A stretch of DNA of 9,276 nucleotides from Paracoccus sp. (in: a-proteobacteria) (GTDB taxonomy: Bacteria > Pseudomonadota > Alphaproteobacteria > Rhodobacterales > Rhodobacteraceae): positions 1 through 9,276 of the forward strand of contig JAGPGI010000084.1 of assembly GCA_018056045.1 (NCBI GenBank), in the 5' to 3' direction. Shown piece by piece: positions 6,183 through 9,276 of this stretch. The notes under the pieces are model-generated. The model had not been told where the DNA came from. It was given only the letters and a program-made list of their open reading frames with translations, and did not search any database. Made by a program: the position numbers and the translations under genes. Within the stretch, counting starts at the first letter, position 1. Every line of letters starts with the position of its first letter.

Positions 6183-7559
6183 TCAGAAAAAGTCGATCGA
6201 GACCTGCAGCAGGCGCTCGACCTCCGGCACGTCCTGGGCAAGGGCAAAGATCACCACGATATCGCCCTCTTCGATGCGCATGTCGCCCACCGGTTTGACC
6301 ACGCGCCCGCCCTTCTGGACGGCGCCAATCAGCGCACCTTCGGGGAAGTCGATGTCGCGCACCGGGCGCCCGGCGATGGGCGAGGTGGACAGGACCTGCG
6401 CCTCGATCACCTCGGCCTCGGCATCGCCGATGGAATAGATGTCGCGCACCCGCCCGTGCCGGATATGGCGCAGGATGGTGGACACCGTGCTGGCGCGCGG
6501 GTTGATGAAGGCGTCGATATGCAGGGGATCCATCATCGACATCAGCGTCGGGTCGTTGACCAGCGAGATCGCAAGCTTGGCCCCGGCCTGCTTGGCGCGC
6601 ACGGCGGCAAGGATATTGGTCTTGTCGTCATCGGTGATGGCCAGAACCGCATCGGCCTTGGGGACGGCGGCCTCTTCAAGCAGTTCGGCCGAAAGCCCGT
6701 CGCCATTCAGCACGATGGTCCGGGTCAGGCTGTCGGCGGCATCCTCGGCGCGGGCGCGGTTGCGCTCGATCAGCTTGACGCGCACCCGCTCGGGTCGCGC
6801 CTCCAGCGCCTGCGCCACGGCAAGGCCGACATTGCCGGCGCCGATGATGACGATGTTTTCCTGCCGCGCCATGGGCTTGCCAAAGATCTCGAGGGTGCGC
6901 GGCACATCCTCGGCCAGCGTGAAGACATAGACCTGATCGCCCTCGAAAAGCTGGTCGCCCGCCTCGGGGGCGAACAGCTTGCCCCCGCGCCGCACCCCGG
7001 CCACCATGGCCGAGAGGCTGGAAAACATGTCGTTGAGCTGGCGAAGCGGCGTGTTCAGGACCGGGCTGTCCGGCTCGAGCGCGATGCCCAAGAGATGCAG
7101 CCGGCCGTTGAGGAAGGTCTCGGCGTCAAAGGTCGAGGGCGCCGAAAGCCGTTGCAGGGCGGCGCGGGCCACCTCGCGCTCGGGGCTGATGACGACGTCG
7201 ATGGGCAGGTGATCGGTGCGATAGAGATCGGAATAGATCGCGTCCAGATAGGCGCCCGAGCGCAGGCGCGCGATCTTGCGCGGCACCTGAAACACCGAAT
7301 GCGCCATCTGGCAGGTGACCATGTTCACCTCGTCGGAATGGGTCGCGGCGATAATCAGGTCGGCATCGCGGGCGCCGGCCTGATCCAGAACGTCGGGGTG
7401 GCTGGCAAAGCCGGTCACGCCCTGCACGTCCAGCGCATCGGTGGCGCGCCGGATCAGTTCGGCATTGGTGTCGATGATGGTGACATCGTTGCGCTCGCCC
7501 GAAAGATGGCGCGCGATATGCCAGCCGACCTGCCCCGCCCCGCAGATGATGATCTTCAT
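6183..7559 (-). CDS. trkA: Trk system potassium uptake protein TrkA (regulatory subunit)
   Basis: At 458 residues it has the same length as E. coli TrkA. It is a peripheral cytoplasmic protein that binds NAD(H) and nucleotides and gates TrkH. Two RCK halves are seen. The first has the Rossmann loop GAGQVG (7-12), with the acidic residue ending beta-2 at D30. The second has GAGNVG (240-245), with E265 at the equivalent place. Each is followed by a TrkA-C domain, at about 140-225 and 375-455. The ATG at 7557-7559 begins MKIIICGAGQVG directly at the first beta strand, so the start is secure although the ribosome site is weak. Upstream is an intergenic region with a probable ntrX terminator and an inverted repeat in the leader. 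trkH follows after 9 bp. Confidence 0.96.
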   Translation of the reverse strand: MKIIICGAGQVGWHIARHLSGERNDVTIIDTNAELIRRATDALDVQGVTGFASHPDVLDQAGARDADLIIAATHSDEVNMVTCQMAHSVFQVPRKIARLRSGAYLDAIYSDLYRTDHLPIDVVISPEREVARAALQRLSAPSTFDAETFLNGRLHLLGIALEPDSPVLNTPLRQLNDMFSSLSAMVAGVRRGGKLFAPEAGDQLFEGDQVYVFTLAEDVPRTLEIFGKPMARQENIVIIGAGNVGLAVAQALEARPERVRVKLIERNRARAEDAADSLTRTIVLNGDGLSAELLEEAAVPKADAVLAITDDDKTNILAAVRAKQAGAKLAISLVNDPTLMSMMDPLHIDAFINPRASTVSTILRHIRHGRVRDIYSIGDAEAEVIEAQVLSTSPIAGRPVRDIDFPEGALIGAVQKGGRVVKPVGDMRIEEGDIVVIFALAQDVPEVERLLQVSIDFF

Positions 7560-7577
7560 TCCGTGTCCAGCCTGCTG

Positions 7578-7618
7578 CCGTCGTAAGACGCGACTTTAGC
7601 GCGGGGAAAAGACGACGG
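7578..7618. repeat. Inverted repeat in the trkA leader
   Basis: CCGTCGT (7578-7584) is perfectly complementary to ACGACGG (7612-7618) across a 27-nt spacer. The spacer contains a smaller CGCG pair (7589-7592 and 7600-7603). It lies 18-60 bp upstream of the trkA ATG and could be an mRNA structure or a protein site. No known operator is recognised. Confidence 0.4.
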
Positions 7619-7625
7619 ATACTGG

Positions 7626-7665
7626 AAAAACCGCCGCGCCGGATCCGCCGCGCCCGGCTTGCGGC
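7626..7665 (-). terminator. Probable rho-independent terminator after ntrX
   Basis: Read on the - strand, GCCGC (7665-7661), an AA bulge, and GCCGG (7658-7654) pair with CCGGC then GCGGC (7642-7633) around an 11-nt loop. The hairpin is followed by GG and five T (7630-7626). This would end ntrYX transcripts about 110-150 bp past the ntrX stop and implies a separate promoter for trkAH close to 7560-7625. Part of the hairpin also reads as a 10-bp direct repeat, CCGCCGCGCC, at 7631 and 7645. Confidence 0.5.
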
Positions 7666-7674
7666 ACGGTCGGC

Positions 7675-7749
7675 ATGGATATTTGGATGAAGAAGAAATA
7701 CGCGCCGCGCCCGGACCGGCCGGCTGTTTCTTCTTCATATAAATATCCA
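7675..7749. repeat. Long inverted repeat made of two facing copies of the dispersed element
   Basis: Arms 7676-7698 and 7727-7749 pair at 21 of 23 positions. The two mismatches sit together at 7685-7686 against 7739-7740. Each arm is a copy of the element also found at 2876-2900: TTTCTTCTTCA, three variable bases, AAATATCC. The right arm is in + orientation and the left arm in - orientation. The 28-nt centre is GC-rich and contains the palindrome CCGGCCGG (7716-7723). It lies between the ntrX stop and the trkA start. In ntrX mRNA it could fold as a stem of about 20 bp. Confidence 0.85.
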
Positions 7750-7772
7750 AAAAGACCTCGCCGCTCGCGGGG

Positions 7773-9161
7773 TCATTTCCCGGTCACCTCGTCCTCGACG
7801 CGGACCCCGCCGACGACACCCAGCGATTTCAGCTTGCGATGCAGGGCGCTGCGCTCCATGCCGACGAATTGCGCGGTGCGGCTGATATTGCCGCCAAAGC
7901 GGTTGATCTGCGCCAGCAGGTATTCGCGCTCGAAGAGCTCGCGCGCCTCGCGCAGCGCAAGGCTGGTGATCTGTGGCCCCAATGCCAAAGCATCGCCGCT
8001 GCTGGTGCCGCCGCCCTGGGTTTCCAGCTCCGAGGGCTGGATCGGGCCCGAGCCATCGCCCAGGATCAGCACCCGCTCGATGACGTTCCTGAGCTGGCGG
8101 ATATTGCCCGGCCAGTTCATCGCCTGCAACGCGGCGACGGTTTCTTCGGGCAGGGCGCGCTGCGGCAGGCCCTGCGTGGCATGAAACTGCTCGATGAAAT
8201 GCTCGGCCAGCATCGGGATGTCCTCGCGCCGCTCGGACAGCGAGGGCACCGGCACCGGCACCACGTTCAGCCGGTCGTAAAGCTCCTGCCGGAAGCGGCC
8301 GGCGGAGATCTCGGATGTCAGGTCGCGGTTGGTCGAGGAAATCACCCGCAGGTCGACCCGCACCTTGTCGGTGCCGCCGGCGCGCTGGAACTGCTGCTCG
8401 GTCAGGACGCGCAGGATCTTGGGCTGCGTGCCCAGCGGCATGTCGGCGACCTCGTCGAAATAGATCACCCCGCCATGGGCCTGTTCCAGCAGGCCCGGCT
8501 CGATGCCCCGGCCCTCGGTTTCGCGGCCGAACAGCACCTCCTCCATGTGATCGGGCTCGATGGTGGCGCAGGGCACGGTGACGAAGGGCTCGCGCGCCCG
8601 CGGGCTTTGCGCATGGATGAAGCGCGCGGCGATCTCCTTGCCGGCCCCCGGCTCGCCGGTCAGCATCACCCGGCCATTGGATTTCGCCACCTTGTCGAGC
8701 TGTTCGCGCAAGCGCCGGAAGGCGGCGGAACTGCCAAGCATCTCGGCCGCGCGGGTCTCGCCGCGTTTCAGGGTCGAGTTCTCGTGCCGCAGGCGCGAGG
8801 CCTCCATCGCGCGGCGGATCACCACCAGAAGCTGGTCGATATTGAAGGGCTTCTCGATGAAGTCGTAAGCGCCCTGCTTGATCGCCGCGACCGCGATCTC
8901 GATATTGCCATGCCCCGAGATGATCACCACCGGCACGTCCGGGTTGTTGCGCTTGACCTGCTTGAGGATGTCGATCCCGTCCATCTTGCTGTCCTTCAGC
9001 CAGATATCCAGGATCATCAGCGCCGGCTCGCCCGCGTTCAGCTCGGCCACCGCCTCGTCGGAATTGGCGGCAAGCCTTGTCGCGTAGCCTTCGTCACGCA
9101 GAATGTCCGAAATCAGTTCGCGAATGTCGCGCTCATCATCAACGATAAGAATATCACTCAT
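7773..9161 (-). CDS. ntrX: Response regulator NtrX (AAA+ activator type)
   Basis: The 462-residue DNA-binding response regulator is the partner of NtrY. The receiver domain (about 1-118) has D8/D9, phospho-acceptor D52, S82 and K104. The AAA+ domain (about 140-370) has Walker A GEPGAGK (169-175), Walker B YFDE (234-237), the arginine-bearing GRFRQELYDRL (288-298) and the sensor-2 region WPGNIRQLRN (350-359). A Fis-type helix-turn-helix occupies about 425-449 (NISRTAQFVGMERSALHRKL). The sigma-54-contacting GAFTGA loop is absent: the segment after LFG (210-212) reads RETEGRGIEPG. NtrX proteins of alphaproteobacteria are linked to nitrogen and redox control, respiration and envelope functions; the targets here are unknown. 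The ATG at 9159-9161 overlaps the ntrY stop, and AGGA (9171-9174) lies 9 bp upstream. Confidence 0.95.
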   Translation of the reverse strand: MSDILIVDDERDIRELISDILRDEGYATRLAANSDEAVAELNAGEPALMILDIWLKDSKMDGIDILKQVKRNNPDVPVVIISGHGNIEIAVAAIKQGAYDFIEKPFNIDQLLVVIRRAMEASRLRHENSTLKRGETRAAEMLGSSAAFRRLREQLDKVAKSNGRVMLTGEPGAGKEIAARFIHAQSPRAREPFVTVPCATIEPDHMEEVLFGRETEGRGIEPGLLEQAHGGVIYFDEVADMPLGTQPKILRVLTEQQFQRAGGTDKVRVDLRVISSTNRDLTSEISAGRFRQELYDRLNVVPVPVPSLSERREDIPMLAEHFIEQFHATQGLPQRALPEETVAALQAMNWPGNIRQLRNVIERVLILGDGSGPIQPSELETQGGGTSSGDALALGPQITSLALREARELFEREYLLAQINRFGGNISRTAQFVGMERSALHRKLKSLGVVGGVRVEDEVTGK

Positions 9162-9276
9162 TTCACAGTTTCCTGATCCAGTTTCTGGCGGCGGACCGGC
9201 AAGCGCACCGGCTGACGCTCGCGCGGCAGTCGGATTTCGGCCATGGCACCCTGCTGACCGGGGGCATCGGTCAACA
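9158..9276 (-). CDS. ntrY: Sensor histidine kinase NtrY, C-terminal end (start outside window)
   Basis: Only the last 38 residues are present (first complete codon at 9272-9274), ending in TGA at 9158-9160. The sequence LTDAPGQQGAMAEIRLP fits the final strand and loop of a HATPase_c domain: a G-x-x-G-like turn followed by a hydrophobic strand ending in LP. A basic, variable tail follows, ending in DQETVK. Identification as NtrY rests on this fit plus the immediate overlap with ntrX (ATGA, 9158-9161). The membrane, HAMP, PAS and catalytic His regions lie beyond the window. Confidence 0.8.
   Translation of the reverse strand, partial: LTDAPGQQGAMAEIRLPRERQPVRLPVRRQKLDQETVK

Noticed and set aside
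5793..7586. Long + strand open frame (597 codons) opposite trkH and trkA
   Set aside because: It is antisense to clear Trk genes, with low-complexity composition rich in Gly, His, Arg and Gln.
7675..8184. + strand open frame starting MDIWMKKK in the ntrX-trkA gap
   Set aside because: Its start is simply one arm of the inverted repeat, and most of it is antisense to ntrX. A mirror-image frame starting MDIYMKKK on the other strand (7556-7750) arises from the other arm, so neither is likely to be a gene.
9163..9165. TGA just upstream of ntrX as the ntrY stop
   Set aside because: It is in a different frame. The frame ending at 9158-9160 gives a plausible NtrY C-terminus through to the window edge.
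7839..9176. Long + strand open frame (445 codons) opposite ntrX
   Set aside because: It is the complement of an unmistakable NtrX frame and has no recognisable motif.

Overview
The window looks like chromosomal DNA from a GC-rich alphaproteobacterium, most likely Rhodobacterales and close to Paracoccus or Rhodobacter. The support is the strong G/C preference at third codon positions, the ntrYX / trkA / hfq / hflX gene neighbourhood known from alphaproteobacteria, and the Hfq and NtrX sequences themselves. This placement is from memory of the families, not from a search. No tRNA, rRNA, CRISPR array, insertion sequence or phage gene was seen.

Left part (1-2833, + strand): three co-directional, tightly packed genes. 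They are the C-terminal part of an SPFH-family protein with a GYF_2-like tail, a membrane protein with two zinc ribbons, and a PfkB-family sugar kinase whose ATG overlaps the preceding stop. The first two resemble the YdjI/YdjG pair of the Bacillus subtilis pspA-ydjGHI membrane-stress operon. The kinase is probably a co-transcribed metabolic gene. A strong GC hairpin with T-rich flanks lies between this unit and the convergent gene on its right.

Right part (2927-9276, - strand, read right to left): the end of ntrY, then ntrX (a two-component pair whose coding regions overlap), a 213-bp intergenic region, trkA-trkH (both parts of a Trk potassium uptake system, 9 bp apart), and hfq-hflX (RNA chaperone and ribosome-associated GTPase, with only a stop codon between them). 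A probable ntrX terminator suggests that trkAH is transcribed at least partly on its own. An 82-bp gap before hfq may hold another promoter.

The genes are all recognisable housekeeping or regulatory families. The least explained feature is a short intergenic element present three times: TTTCTTCTTCA, three variable bases, then AAATATCC. One copy follows the terminator between the sugar kinase and hflX. The other two face each other as a near-perfect inverted repeat between ntrX and trkA. In all three cases the TTTCTTCTTC end abuts a GC-rich core. Other points worth a look are hfq and hflX lying in one reading frame separated by a single TGA, an NtrX without the sigma-54 GAFTGA loop, and a break in codon usage at the 3' end of the zinc-ribbon gene.
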